Source of the DNA: JBGTCY01 sp041748615
Lineage (GTDB): Bacteria > Bacteroidota > Bacteroidia > Chitinophagales > CAIOSU01
Direction: 5' to 3'
Length of the DNA: 9,949 nucleotides
NCBI GenBank assembly: GCA_041748615.1
Contig: JBGTCY010000275.1
Span: forward strand, 1-9,949
Shown here: piece by piece, positions 1 through 6,959 of the stretch
Numbering within the stretch: position 1 is the first letter of the stretch
How the letters are laid out: every line of letters starts with the position of its first letter
Made by a program: the position numbers and the translations under genes
Notes under the pieces: model-generated
What the model was told of the DNA's origin: nothing
The model's input: the letters and a program-made list of their open reading frames with translations, nothing else
Databases searched by the model: none

Positions 1-2
1 CA

Positions 3-2768
3 GGATTTAACCTGACAGTAAACGGAATGACCACCATCACAGGTACACTGGCGGATGGAACGCTTGCAGGAACAACAACCTTGCAGGATGTAAACCTTTC
101 AGGCGGAACAATCAACGGTGGAGCAAACGGTGTGGTAGAAATTGTAGGAAATCTGACTTTCCCGACTGCTGATGCAACTATCGGAAGAGTGCAACTTACA
201 GTTAATGGAACAACCACGGTATCGGCAGCCCGTAATTTGCTTTTAAACAGTAATAACGGGACTAAAACTTTCAGAGACCCCGTTACAATCAGCAGTACCG
301 CAACTTGGAACTCATCCGCAGTGACCACAGCCGGTAGTTTAGTATTTGAAAACGGAGTAATTAATCAAAATCCGAATGCGGGAAGTTTTAATGGAGGCGG
401 TGCGACATTCGCTACTAATCATCAAAGTATCTCTGGCGCGGGAGCATTCTCTTTTGGCAGCGCGGTGGTTGTTTCCGGAAATATCTCGGTGTCAAATCAA
501 AGCGGACAGCATGTGACGCTCAATGGGACTTTAAATGGAACAGTAGCGGGTTCTACATGGATAAATGGAGTAAATTCAGTGACTTACTATCAGCCGGGGG
601 CAACTACTCAACCGATGAATATCGGAGTTTTGGTTGCTTCTGCAATTGGAAACACTTTTCATTACAGCAGGAACGATGCTCAAAATATCAAAGAATCAAC
701 ATATTACAACCTGATGCTCTCGGAAGGCGGTGTGAAAACAGCATCGGGAGAACTCAACATCCTGAATGATTTTACAATTCAAACAACCGTTTCTCTCAAT
801 ATTGCTTCACATAATATTACTGTGGGTAATGAAACTTTAATAGAAGGTTCTTTTACGGATAATAATAATCTTGGAGTCAATACTTTTGAAGGATTGGTAA
901 CCATTTCACCGGTTGGTTCGATATTAACAAATAACAATTCAGTTTTCAATTTTGATGGCGGTATTATCAATGATGGAATATTCAACCTGAATGGCACCGG
1001 CACCGTTAATTTTTTAAGCACACAGGAAATCACCGGTATCGCGGAAATGAACATTGCAGGTCCTGTTTGGGTTGGTGCGGATGCTACAGTAAATTACAAC
1101 AATACCAATGCAACAGGGATAACACTGACCGGTGTGTTAAATGGTGTAAATAGCGCGTCAATCTGGCAATGCGGACCGAACACTCAAATGAATTATATTC
1201 AGTCAGTCGCAACAGAACCGATGAATGTCGGAACTCTCCTTGCATCGGGCGAAGCAAGTACATTTAATTATGAAAGAGCGGGAGACCAGAATGTGAGAGA
1301 AGCAAATTATTACAATATAATATTAAGTGGCGGTGGAACTAAAACTCTGCTGGGAAATATCAATGTAACGGGAGATGTAAATATTGAAGCAGTCACTTTT
1401 GATGTGTCAGCTTCAAATTTCAATATTGATGTCGAAGGGCATTGGACAAACAATGGTGGAACTTTTGTAGCGAGAAATGGGATTGTTGCTTTCTCTGGAA
1501 CTCAACAGCAAATCATTGAAGGAGGTGGAAGTGATTTTTACAATGTGGAAATCAATAATTCTTTTGGAGGGGATTCCGCAATTCTGATTGCATCGGATTT
1601 AACAATTCTGAATAGATTGGAATTGAATGTTGGAGTCATTAATACCGATACAAACCTTGTTGTGATTTTGAATAATAATGCGGACGCGATAGCTTCCTTT
1701 AACAGCAATAGTTATGTTTATGGCAACCTGAGAAGATATTTTGCCATGAATACAGACACTTATGTTTTTCCTGTTGGCAATTCATATTTTCAAAGAGCGG
1801 ATGTCGCCAATAACAATCTGGAAGGTATCACTTACATTGATGCCCGCTTTTCTCCTTTGACGAATCATGATAATGAAGACCTCGCTGTCTGTGACCCGGA
1901 ATTGTGTTATGCGTCCATGAGTCCGACCGGTGTTTGGCTCATTGAGCCGGACGTTCAACCTACGAATGGAACTTACAATATGTACTGCTACATCGGAAAT
2001 CTTGTGCATCTTGAAGATAATGATTTCGCTATCCTGAAACGTCCTGCAGGCTCACTGACGGCAGCGGATTGGACAACCGGTGGAGGAGTGATTAATCTTA
2101 TAGATGGAGATGGAAGATTGCTTGCAGACGGCTACGCGCTGAGAATGGGATTGACTGACTTCTCTGAGTTTGGTATCGGTCGCGGTGACGGACCCTCCGC
2201 GCTCCCTATAGAATTATTGCATTTTGATGCGCGCTATAATGACGCTACTGTGGATGTTACATGGATTACAGCTACAGAGATAAACAACAGCCACTTTGAT
2301 GTTGAACGCTCAACGAATGGAGTAGATTTTGATATTATCGCAACAATTGAAGGTGCCGGAAACAGTTCAATCCAAATCAATTATGAGGTGAACGATGCAG
2401 ATGTTTATCCCGGTATTTTCTACTACCGTTTAAAACAAACTGATTTTGACGATTCCTATTCCTATTCGAAAACTGTTGCTGTGCGTGTGGATGCACCTCG
2501 CGTGAATGCTGAGGTTTCTGTTTATCCTAATCCCACAAATGGCGAAGTGCTCAATATTAATCTGACTGGCGTGCAGGGAAGCGCTGTGGATGTTCAGATT
2601 TTTGACATGACGGGAAAAGAAGTTTATTCTGAAAAATTCAACGGAGTTTATTCGGATAGTTTTTCAGCTACTCTTCAGCCGCAACGTCAACTCACAGCGG
2701 GCATTTATCATTTAGAAGTGGTTACATTCGGAACCCGGATTACAAAAACTTTTGTGGTGGAGCGGTAA
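3..2768 (+). CDS. Large T9SS-secreted surface protein with tandem repeats, 5'-truncated by window edge
   Basis: The reading frame is open from the first complete codon at position 3, so the true start is upstream; the ATG at 27 is only an internal Met. Numbering from that Met (913 residues), residues 1 to about 560 are Gly/Asn/Thr-rich short beta-strand repeats, including two clear ~202-residue tandem units. A region with the motifs SYVYGNLRR and YVFPVG (about 562-584), common near the end of Bacteroidota repeat proteins, comes next. An FN3-like domain occupies about 725-822 (ALPIELLHFDA, then FDVERSTNG and FYYRLKQTD). The last ~84 residues form a type A T9SS sorting domain: VYPNPTNG at 832-839, FDMTGKEV at 859-866, GIYHLEV at 892-898 and a KTFVVER terminus. 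By family knowledge, the protein is exported by Sec, crosses the outer membrane through T9SS and is anchored or released at the surface. No catalytic domain is visible. A structural or adhesive role is inference. Confidence 0.9.
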   Translation, partial: GFNLTVNGMTTITGTLADGTLAGTTTLQDVNLSGGTINGGANGVVEIVGNLTFPTADATIGRVQLTVNGTTTVSAARNLLLNSNNGTKTFRDPVTISSTATWNSSAVTTAGSLVFENGVINQNPNAGSFNGGGATFATNHQSISGAGAFSFGSAVVVSGNISVSNQSGQHVTLNGTLNGTVAGSTWINGVNSVTYYQPGATTQPMNIGVLVASAIGNTFHYSRNDAQNIKESTYYNLMLSEGGVKTASGELNILNDFTIQTTVSLNIASHNITVGNETLIEGSFTDNNNLGVNTFEGLVTISPVGSILTNNNSVFNFDGGIINDGIFNLNGTGTVNFLSTQEITGIAEMNIAGPVWVGADATVNYNNTNATGITLTGVLNGVNSASIWQCGPNTQMNYIQSVATEPMNVGTLLASGEASTFNYERAGDQNVREANYYNIILSGGGTKTLLGNINVTGDVNIEAVTFDVSASNFNIDVEGHWTNNGGTFVARNGIVAFSGTQQQIIEGGGSDFYNVEINNSFGGDSAILIASDLTILNRLELNVGVINTDTNLVVILNNNADAIASFNSNSYVYGNLRRYFAMNTDTYVFPVGNSYFQRADVANNNLEGITYIDARFSPLTNHDNEDLAVCDPELCYASMSPTGVWLIEPDVQPTNGTYNMYCYIGNLVHLEDNDFAILKRPAGSLTAADWTTGGGVINLIDGDGRLLADGYALRMGLTDFSEFGIGRGDGPSALPIELLHFDARYNDATVDVTWITATEINNSHFDVERSTNGVDFDIIATIEGAGNSSIQINYEVNDADVYPGIFYYRLKQTDFDDSYSYSKTVAVRVDAPRVNAEVSVYPNPTNGEVLNINLTGVQGSAVDVQIFDMTGKEVYSEKFNGVYSDSFSATLQPQRQLTAGIYHLEVVTFGTRITKTFVVER
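516..746 (+). repeat. Protein-coding tandem repeat, copy 1 (best-conserved core)
   Basis: This encodes residues 164-240 (numbered from the Met at 27), starting TLNGTLNG and containing QPMNIGVLVAS and NTFHYSRNDAQN. It aligns without gaps to the second copy 606 bp downstream, with about 35 of 77 residues identical by my hand count. Weaker similarity extends upstream to about residue 78 (GTKTF, then VTIS, then VFENGVIN), so the whole unit is roughly 200 residues. Confidence 0.85.
1122..1352 (+). repeat. Protein-coding tandem repeat, copy 2 (best-conserved core)
   Basis: This encodes residues 366-442, starting TLTGVLNG and containing EPMNVGTLLAS and STFNYERAGDQN. It matches copy 1 at a constant offset of 202 residues. 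The weaker upstream half corresponds to about residues 283-365 (GVNTFEG, VTIS, FDGGIIND). The DNA has diverged considerably, which suggests an old duplication rather than a recent one. More copies may lie before the window. Confidence 0.85.
2523..2765 (+). other. Type A T9SS C-terminal sorting domain (coding segment)
   Basis: This segment begins at the YPNP motif and runs to the last codon. It shows the usual order of the family: a YPNP start, a central bulky-hydrophobic F-D-M-x-G-K block, a GIYHLEV strand and a basic/aromatic end (KTFVVER). In known T9SS clients this domain targets the protein through the outer-membrane secretion machine and is removed by a sortase such as PorU. Confidence 0.92.
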
Positions 2769-2785
2769 GGTAGGATGGGGTCAAT

Positions 2786-2855
2786 TAATACCGAAACAAC
2801 TCAGGTTTTAGAATAATGAAACGGTAAAACATTCGGTATTATCCGCCTTGGCGGA
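2786..2855. terminator. Structured convergent intergenic region: nested stem-loop plus adjoining hairpin
   Basis: A perfect 10-bp inverted repeat (TAATACCGAA at 2786-2795, TTCGGTATTA at 2832-2841) encloses a second 6-bp one (GTTTTA at 2805-2810, TAAAAC at 2825-2830). It directly abuts a compact hairpin at 2842-2855 (TCCGC, loop CTTG, GCGGA). The region lies between the convergent surface-protein and amidase genes, so transcription termination in one or both directions is the simplest reading. A short CTCTTTTCTC stretch follows at 2860-2869 on the plus strand. No long T-run follows directly on either strand, so the terminator role is inferred. Confidence 0.5.
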
Positions 2856-2902
2856 ACGTCTCTTTTCTCGAAAATTCGACTACTCTCCGTAAAATCCAGA
2901 AT

Positions 2903-4042
2903 TCAATTTTTAACCACTCCAATCGCTTCATTAATCGGAATCCGCTTGCCGTCTTTATAGGCAACCACAAACGCATCATTCACGCCTTTGTTTTTCAAAT
3001 CCTGCTGGTGCATGACAGCATCGCGGTAGTCTTTAAAATTACCGGTGAGATAACGATAGAAATTCATGCCGCTGGGTTCGATTTCAAACGAGTCAATCAT
3101 GCGGTATCGTCCCTCTAATTGGTCTAATTTATTTTTTGAAGTGAGGAATTGCACTTTGAAAACTATCTGGGGAGTTTCTTCTTTTTTTACAGGCTCCACA
3201 GTTTTAACCGTCTCATTTTTTTTCACAATTCCTTCTTCAGGGATACCGGCTTCTACTTTTGATTTATAATCCTTAAACGCGCGAAAGATGGCGGAAGCCA
3301 TGTAATTGGCGCCTTCTTCCGACATCAAAAACAATTCTTCATTTTTATTGGAAATGAATCCTAACTCCACCAAAACGCTGGGCATGGCGGTACGGGAAAG
3401 CACCATGAAGCCCGCCTGGTGAACTCCCCGGCTGTGGCGTTGAACGCGCGAAGCAAATTGATTATCCACCAATGAGGCGAATTCAATGCTTTGGTCTAAG
3501 TAGGCGCGCTGCACCAAGTGCATCAAAATATATCCTTCTGTTGAATTGGGGTCAAAGCCGTCATACTGGTCGGTGTAGTCATCTTCCATTAGGATAACCG
3601 AGTTTTCTCTTTTGGCAACAGCAAGGTTATCTTCCGTTTTATGAAGACCGAGCACAAAGATTTCAGTGCCATACGCGGCTTTAGATGTGGCGGCATTGCA
3701 GTGAATGGAAATGAACAAGTCGGCTTTCGCTTCATTTGCGATTTTAGCACGCTCGTGCAATTCAACAAAAACGTCATTTTCTCGCGTGTAAATCACCTTC
3801 ACATCCGGAAAATTTTCTTTCAGATATTGACCCAGCTTTAATCCTACTTTCAAGACAATGTCTTTTTCCCGCGCGGTGGAATAGCCAAGCGCACCCGGGT
3901 CTTTTCCTCCGTGACCGGGGTCAATTACTACTGTTTTAATTTTGTATTTATCTTTCGGGTTGGTTTTTCCGTCACTCGCGAAAAGCGCAGGTGGCGCTGT
4001 TATCCAAAAAAATACACAAAGAAATAGGACAATGTTTTTCAC
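2903..4042 (-). CDS. N-acetylmuramoyl-L-alanine amidase (Amidase_3) with C-terminal SPOR-like domain
   Basis: This is a periplasmic zinc amidase that cleaves the bond between N-acetylmuramic acid and L-Ala of peptidoglycan, acting in cell separation and wall turnover. The 379-residue product has a signal peptide (about 1-22, ending ALFA). The Amidase_3 domain spans about 35-257, with DPGHGG (zinc ligand H44), REKD (E59), SIHCNA (H114) and VELGFISN (catalytic E226). An insertion at about 134-190, between H114 and E226, sits where AmiB/AmiC-type enzymes carry an autoinhibitory helix. A Lys/Glu-rich linker (265-290) leads to a SPOR-like domain (about 293-362), the kind that binds denuded glycan at division sites. 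The start is GTG: it is the only usable start after the in-frame stop at 4055-4057, and it gives a proper signal peptide. The gene is divergent from lptD and convergent with the surface-protein gene. Confidence 0.93.
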   Translation of the reverse strand: MKNIVLFLCVFFWITAPPALFASDGKTNPKDKYKIKTVVIDPGHGGKDPGALGYSTAREKDIVLKVGLKLGQYLKENFPDVKVIYTRENDVFVELHERAKIANEAKADLFISIHCNAATSKAAYGTEIFVLGLHKTEDNLAVAKRENSVILMEDDYTDQYDGFDPNSTEGYILMHLVQRAYLDQSIEFASLVDNQFASRVQRHSRGVHQAGFMVLSRTAMPSVLVELGFISNKNEELFLMSEEGANYMASAIFRAFKDYKSKVEAGIPEEGIVKKNETVKTVEPVKKEETPQIVFKVQFLTSKNKLDQLEGRYRMIDSFEIEPSGMNFYRYLTGNFKDYRDAVMHQQDLKNKGVNDAFVVAYKDGKRIPINEAIGVVKN

Positions 4043-4053
4043 GTTGGTGAGTT

Positions 4054-4086
4054 TTTAGGCTTTGACATTTGATTTATCTGCCTAAA
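4054..4086. promoter_or_regulatory. Inverted repeat in divergent amidase/lptD intergenic region (possible operator)
   Basis: TTTAGGC at 4054-4060 and GCCTAAA at 4080-4086 form a perfect 7-bp inverted repeat with a 19-bp spacer, inside the 74-bp region from which both envelope genes must be transcribed. Two TTTG motifs (4061-4064 and 4068-4071) resemble the Bacteroidota -33 element, but I found no good TAnnTTTG -7 partner. The symmetry fits a dimeric regulator site. By rough arithmetic a 7-bp repeat of this kind would arise by chance in perhaps one region of this size in six. Confidence 0.25.
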
Positions 4087-4116
4087 CTTTACTGCCAAAA
4101 TTAATCCAATTTTATT

Positions 4117-6789
4117 TTGAGGCTTTTTGTCCTGCTGTCAATTACAACTTACTTATGCACATTCTTTCATGTTGCAGGGATGGAACGATTGAGCTGTGTA
4201 TCACATTTAATACATCCTCAATTTTTTCCACAAGATACTATTCCTCCGAACGCAATTATTTCTGATTCATTGCCTGTCTCTCATGATACGCTCCCAAAAT
4301 CCGATTCAATTGTCATCTCGCTCCCGGTGTCTAAAGACGCGCTGGACGCATCGGTAGCTTATACCGCGCGCGACTCCATCATTTATGATTTGGAGGAAAA
4401 AAAAGTGCATCTCTACGGAGAAGCTATTGCAAAGTATAAAAATATTGAATTGAAAGCCGATTATATTCAATATGACTGGGTAATCGGCACGCTGTCGGCA
4501 GAAGTAAATAAAGATTCGTTAGGAAACCCGATCGGATTCGCGGATTTCAAAGAGGAAGATAATCTCTACAAAGCGAAAAAACTCACTTATAATTTCAAAA
4601 CCTCAAAAGGGAAAGTTTACCAGGTGATGACTCAGGAAGGGGAGGGATATCTGCATGGCGAACAGGTGAAAAGAAATGAATACAATGAATGGTATGGAAG
4701 AAAAGCAAAATATACGACCTGCAACTTAGAGCATCCTCACTTTTACATCAAAGCGAACAGAATGAAAATGGTGCCTGACAAAGTAATCGTAACGGGTCCG
4801 GCAAATATGGTGATTGAAGATGTGCCGTTGCCTATTTACATCCCGTTTGCAATCTTTCCAATCAAGAAAGGACAACGCTCAGGGATTATTTTACCCGAAT
4901 ATGGTGAAGAACAAAATCGTGGTTTTTTTCTGCGCAACGGTGGATATTATTTCGGAATCAGTGATTATTTTGATTTGGCTTTAAGGGGTGATCTTTACTC
5001 CAAAGGCAGTTGGGCGCTTAAAGTCAATTCAAATTACAGGAAGCGCTATAAATATAACGGCATCCTCAGATTGGATTATGGAAGAAACAGGCTGGGGGAG
5101 CCTGAGTCACCAACTTTCAGTCGCGTCAATGACTTCAGGGTCAACTGGAATCACACGCAGGACAGTAAACAAGCGCTCAACAGCCGGTTCAGCGCGAATG
5201 TGAACTTCGGAACATCCACCTATGACAAAAACTTTTCTGTTGATAAGGAAAGAGTCCTCAACAGCGCTTTCGCTTCGAAAATTAACTACTCGAAATCATG
5301 GGCGGGCAAGCCGTTTAACTTCAGTCTTCAATTGGCGCAAGACCAAAACCTGAACACGGGCGCCATCAATCTTCAACTGCCGATTATCGGTTTCGGGGTG
5401 TCGCGTATTCAGCCTTTCAAGTCAAAGAAGCCGGGCACGCAGCGCAAGTGGTATGAAAATATCGGGTTTGGATACAATTTTGAAACGCAGAATATTATTT
5501 CCGGTGTTGATTCGGTTTTCTTTACCAAAGAAACCTTCAGAAACGCCCGCTATGGCATGAGGCATAATCTGCCGATTTCGAGTACGCTCAAGTTGTTTAA
5601 ATTTTTCACGCTCACTCCCAGAATCAATTATGTGGAGCGTTGGTATTTTCAGAGCGTCAGGAAAACATGGGACCCGACTTTTGTCAATGATGAAAATATC
5701 GCGGTGGGTAGTGTTGTTTCTGATACGACTTTCGGATTTCATCCCGCGCGCGACTTCAATTTCGGAGCTTCGCTCGCAACAAAATTGTTCGGGCAACTCA
5801 ATTTCAAAGGAAAACTGAAAGCCATTCGCCATGTTTTCACGCCTACGCTGAACGTGAACTACACGCCAGATTTCGGAACTCCATTTTGGGGATACTACCG
5901 GGATGTGCAAAGTGACACTGCCGGCACGATAGAAACCTATTCACGATTTGAAGCGGTGAGCGGAATATACGGACAGCCCTCCCGCGGCAAGGTGGGCAGC
6001 ATTGGGGTGAATCTGAATAACCTGTTGGAGATGAAAGTTTTTTCGAAAAAGGACACCATTAAAAATGAAAAGAAAATCAAACTTTTAGAGAGCCTCAATT
6101 TGTCCTCCTCTTATAATATTGCGGCAGATTCGCTCAGGCTCAGTCCCATCAATATCAATGGAAGAACTTCATTCGGTGGTTCTGGAATCTTTCTTGATTT
6201 TCGATTTTTATTGGACCCCTACACGGTTGACAGCCTCACCAACAGGCGGATAAACACATTTGTAGTGCAGGAGAGCGGTCGTCTAACGCGCCTGTCCACC
6301 GCGCAGTTCAGCCTCACCTCCAGTTTTCAATCAAAAAGAACAGCAGGCGCTCCGCCTCCAACACCTTCCACACGCTCGGCATTTACAGATGAAGAATTGG
6401 AAATGATTGAACGCGACAGGGATTTATATTTTGACTTCAATATTCCCTGGAGTATCAACTTCAGTTATAACCTGGCTTTTGTGAAGGGAAGACCCGGTGA
6501 ACCGGATAAGTTAGATGTCTCACGAAATTCTATTGATTTTGGTTTTGACGCCAACATTACCCCGAAATGGAAAATGAATTTGAACACCGGATTCGACCTC
6601 AGCGAATTGGATTTTGTATTTACCACGTTTAGTGTCATCCGCGATTTGCATTGCTGGGTACTGCGGTTTGACTGGGTGCCTTATCCCATTGAATTTCAGC
6701 GATACTCCATGCAGTTGAATGTGAAATCACACATTTTGCAAGACCTCAAACTCACACGGAAAAAAGACAGGTTTGACAGCGTGTTTTGA
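4117..6789 (+). CDS. lptD: LPS-assembly outer-membrane protein LptD (OstA/Imp family, Bacteroidota type)
   Basis: LptD is the outer-membrane barrel that, with LptE, inserts lipopolysaccharide into the outer leaflet. The 890-residue product begins with a signal-peptide-like stretch (about 1-21). A Ser/Pro/Asp-rich linker follows, then an LptA-like beta-jellyroll (about 78-235; IIYDLEEKKVHLYGEA, LKADYIQYDW) and the barrel domain (about 240-890) rich in alternating strands. The motifs YTTCNLEHPHFYI (199-211), PIYIPFAIFPIKK (239-251) and C-terminal DLHCWVLRFDWVP (843-855) plus LQDLKLTRKK are, as far as I recall, typical of Bacteroidota LptD. The start is TTG: an in-frame stop lies at 4102-4104, and the first ATG (4180) would remove the signal peptide that the protein needs. 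ATT at 4114 is a less likely alternative. The gene is divergent from the amidase, a pairing I recall from other Bacteroidota. Confidence 0.93.
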   Translation: MRLFVLLSITTYLCTFFHVAGMERLSCVSHLIHPQFFPQDTIPPNAIISDSLPVSHDTLPKSDSIVISLPVSKDALDASVAYTARDSIIYDLEEKKVHLYGEAIAKYKNIELKADYIQYDWVIGTLSAEVNKDSLGNPIGFADFKEEDNLYKAKKLTYNFKTSKGKVYQVMTQEGEGYLHGEQVKRNEYNEWYGRKAKYTTCNLEHPHFYIKANRMKMVPDKVIVTGPANMVIEDVPLPIYIPFAIFPIKKGQRSGIILPEYGEEQNRGFFLRNGGYYFGISDYFDLALRGDLYSKGSWALKVNSNYRKRYKYNGILRLDYGRNRLGEPESPTFSRVNDFRVNWNHTQDSKQALNSRFSANVNFGTSTYDKNFSVDKERVLNSAFASKINYSKSWAGKPFNFSLQLAQDQNLNTGAINLQLPIIGFGVSRIQPFKSKKPGTQRKWYENIGFGYNFETQNIISGVDSVFFTKETFRNARYGMRHNLPISSTLKLFKFFTLTPRINYVERWYFQSVRKTWDPTFVNDENIAVGSVVSDTTFGFHPARDFNFGASLATKLFGQLNFKGKLKAIRHVFTPTLNVNYTPDFGTPFWGYYRDVQSDTAGTIETYSRFEAVSGIYGQPSRGKVGSIGVNLNNLLEMKVFSKKDTIKNEKKIKLLESLNLSSSYNIAADSLRLSPININGRTSFGGSGIFLDFRFLLDPYTVDSLTNRRINTFVVQESGRLTRLSTAQFSLTSSFQSKRTAGAPPPTPSTRSAFTDEELEMIERDRDLYFDFNIPWSINFSYNLAFVKGRPGEPDKLDVSRNSIDFGFDANITPKWKMNLNTGFDLSELDFVFTTFSVIRDLHCWVLRFDWVPYPIEFQRYSMQLNVKSHILQDLKLTRKKDRFDSVF

Positions 6790-6796
6790 GCGCGCA

Positions 6797-6834
6797 CGGG
6801 ATGTGATTTAGTTATTCTCCCGATTATTTTTTTG
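6797..6834 (+). terminator. Weak intrinsic-terminator-like hairpin after lptD
   Basis: CGGGA (6797-6801) and TCCCG (6818-6822) form a 5-bp GC-rich stem with a 16-nt loop, followed by ATTATTTTTTT, starting 8 bases after the lptD stop. The T-run is convincing but the stem is short and the loop long, so termination here may be partial. Confidence 0.4.
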
Positions 6835-6864
6835 ATGATTGATGTCAGGGTTGGGTTTTATTCC

Positions 6865-6892
6865 ATAGCCCACGGCTTAAGTTGTGGGTTAT
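6865..6892. repeat. REP-like palindrome
   Basis: ATAGCCCACGGC (6865-6876) pairs with GTTGTGGGTTAT (6881-6892) across a TTAA loop, giving a 12-bp stem with three G-T wobbles. An A-run follows on the plus strand and no T-run follows on either strand, so it is not a standard terminator. The form (a GTGGG-type foot, imperfect stem, small loop, intergenic) resembles REP palindromes associated with IS200-like or RAYT transposases. Only one copy is present here, so its repetitive nature is inferred. Confidence 0.45.
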
Positions 6893-6917
6893 AAAAAAAA
6901 GTCCCCGGTTTAAATTT

Positions 6918-6933
6918 TGGCACAATCTTGGAT
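6918..6933 (+). promoter_or_regulatory. Degenerate sigma-54-like promoter box
   Basis: TGGCAC (6918-6923) is a perfect match to the -24 half of the RpoN consensus. The expected TTGC half is imperfect: TTGG occurs with a spacer one base too short, or TGGA at the correct spacing. The implied start point, near 6943, would suit the DUF4476 gene beginning at 6960. The match is partial, so this is a tentative call. Confidence 0.25.
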
Positions 6934-6949
6934 TTCATAAAGCGAAAAT

Positions 6950-6954
6950 GGAGG
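6950..6954 (+). promoter_or_regulatory. Shine-Dalgarno site GGAGG for DUF4476 gene
   Basis: GGAGG lies 5 bases before the ATG at 6960 and decides the start in favour of 6960 over the in-frame ATG at 6948 or the TTG at 6882. None of the other complete genes here has such a site; their leaders are A/T-rich, as is usual in Bacteroidota. Confidence 0.6.
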
Positions 6955-6959
6955 TTATT

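Noticed and set aside
4061..4119. Bacteroidota TTTG / TAnnTTTG promoter for lptD
   Set aside because: TTTG is present, but the best downstream boxes (TAAACTTT at 4083, TATTTTG at 4113) miss key bases or overlap the start codon.
5422..5910. 162-residue open frame on the minus strand inside lptD
   Set aside because: It lies wholly antisense to a well-supported gene, has no recognisable domain, and is rich in residues expected from reading beta-barrel codons backwards.
6882..6959. Upstream extension of the DUF4476 gene from a TTG at 6882
   Set aside because: It would begin inside the REP-like palindrome, put 26 charged residues before a good signal peptide, and ignore the GGAGG placed for the ATG at 6960.
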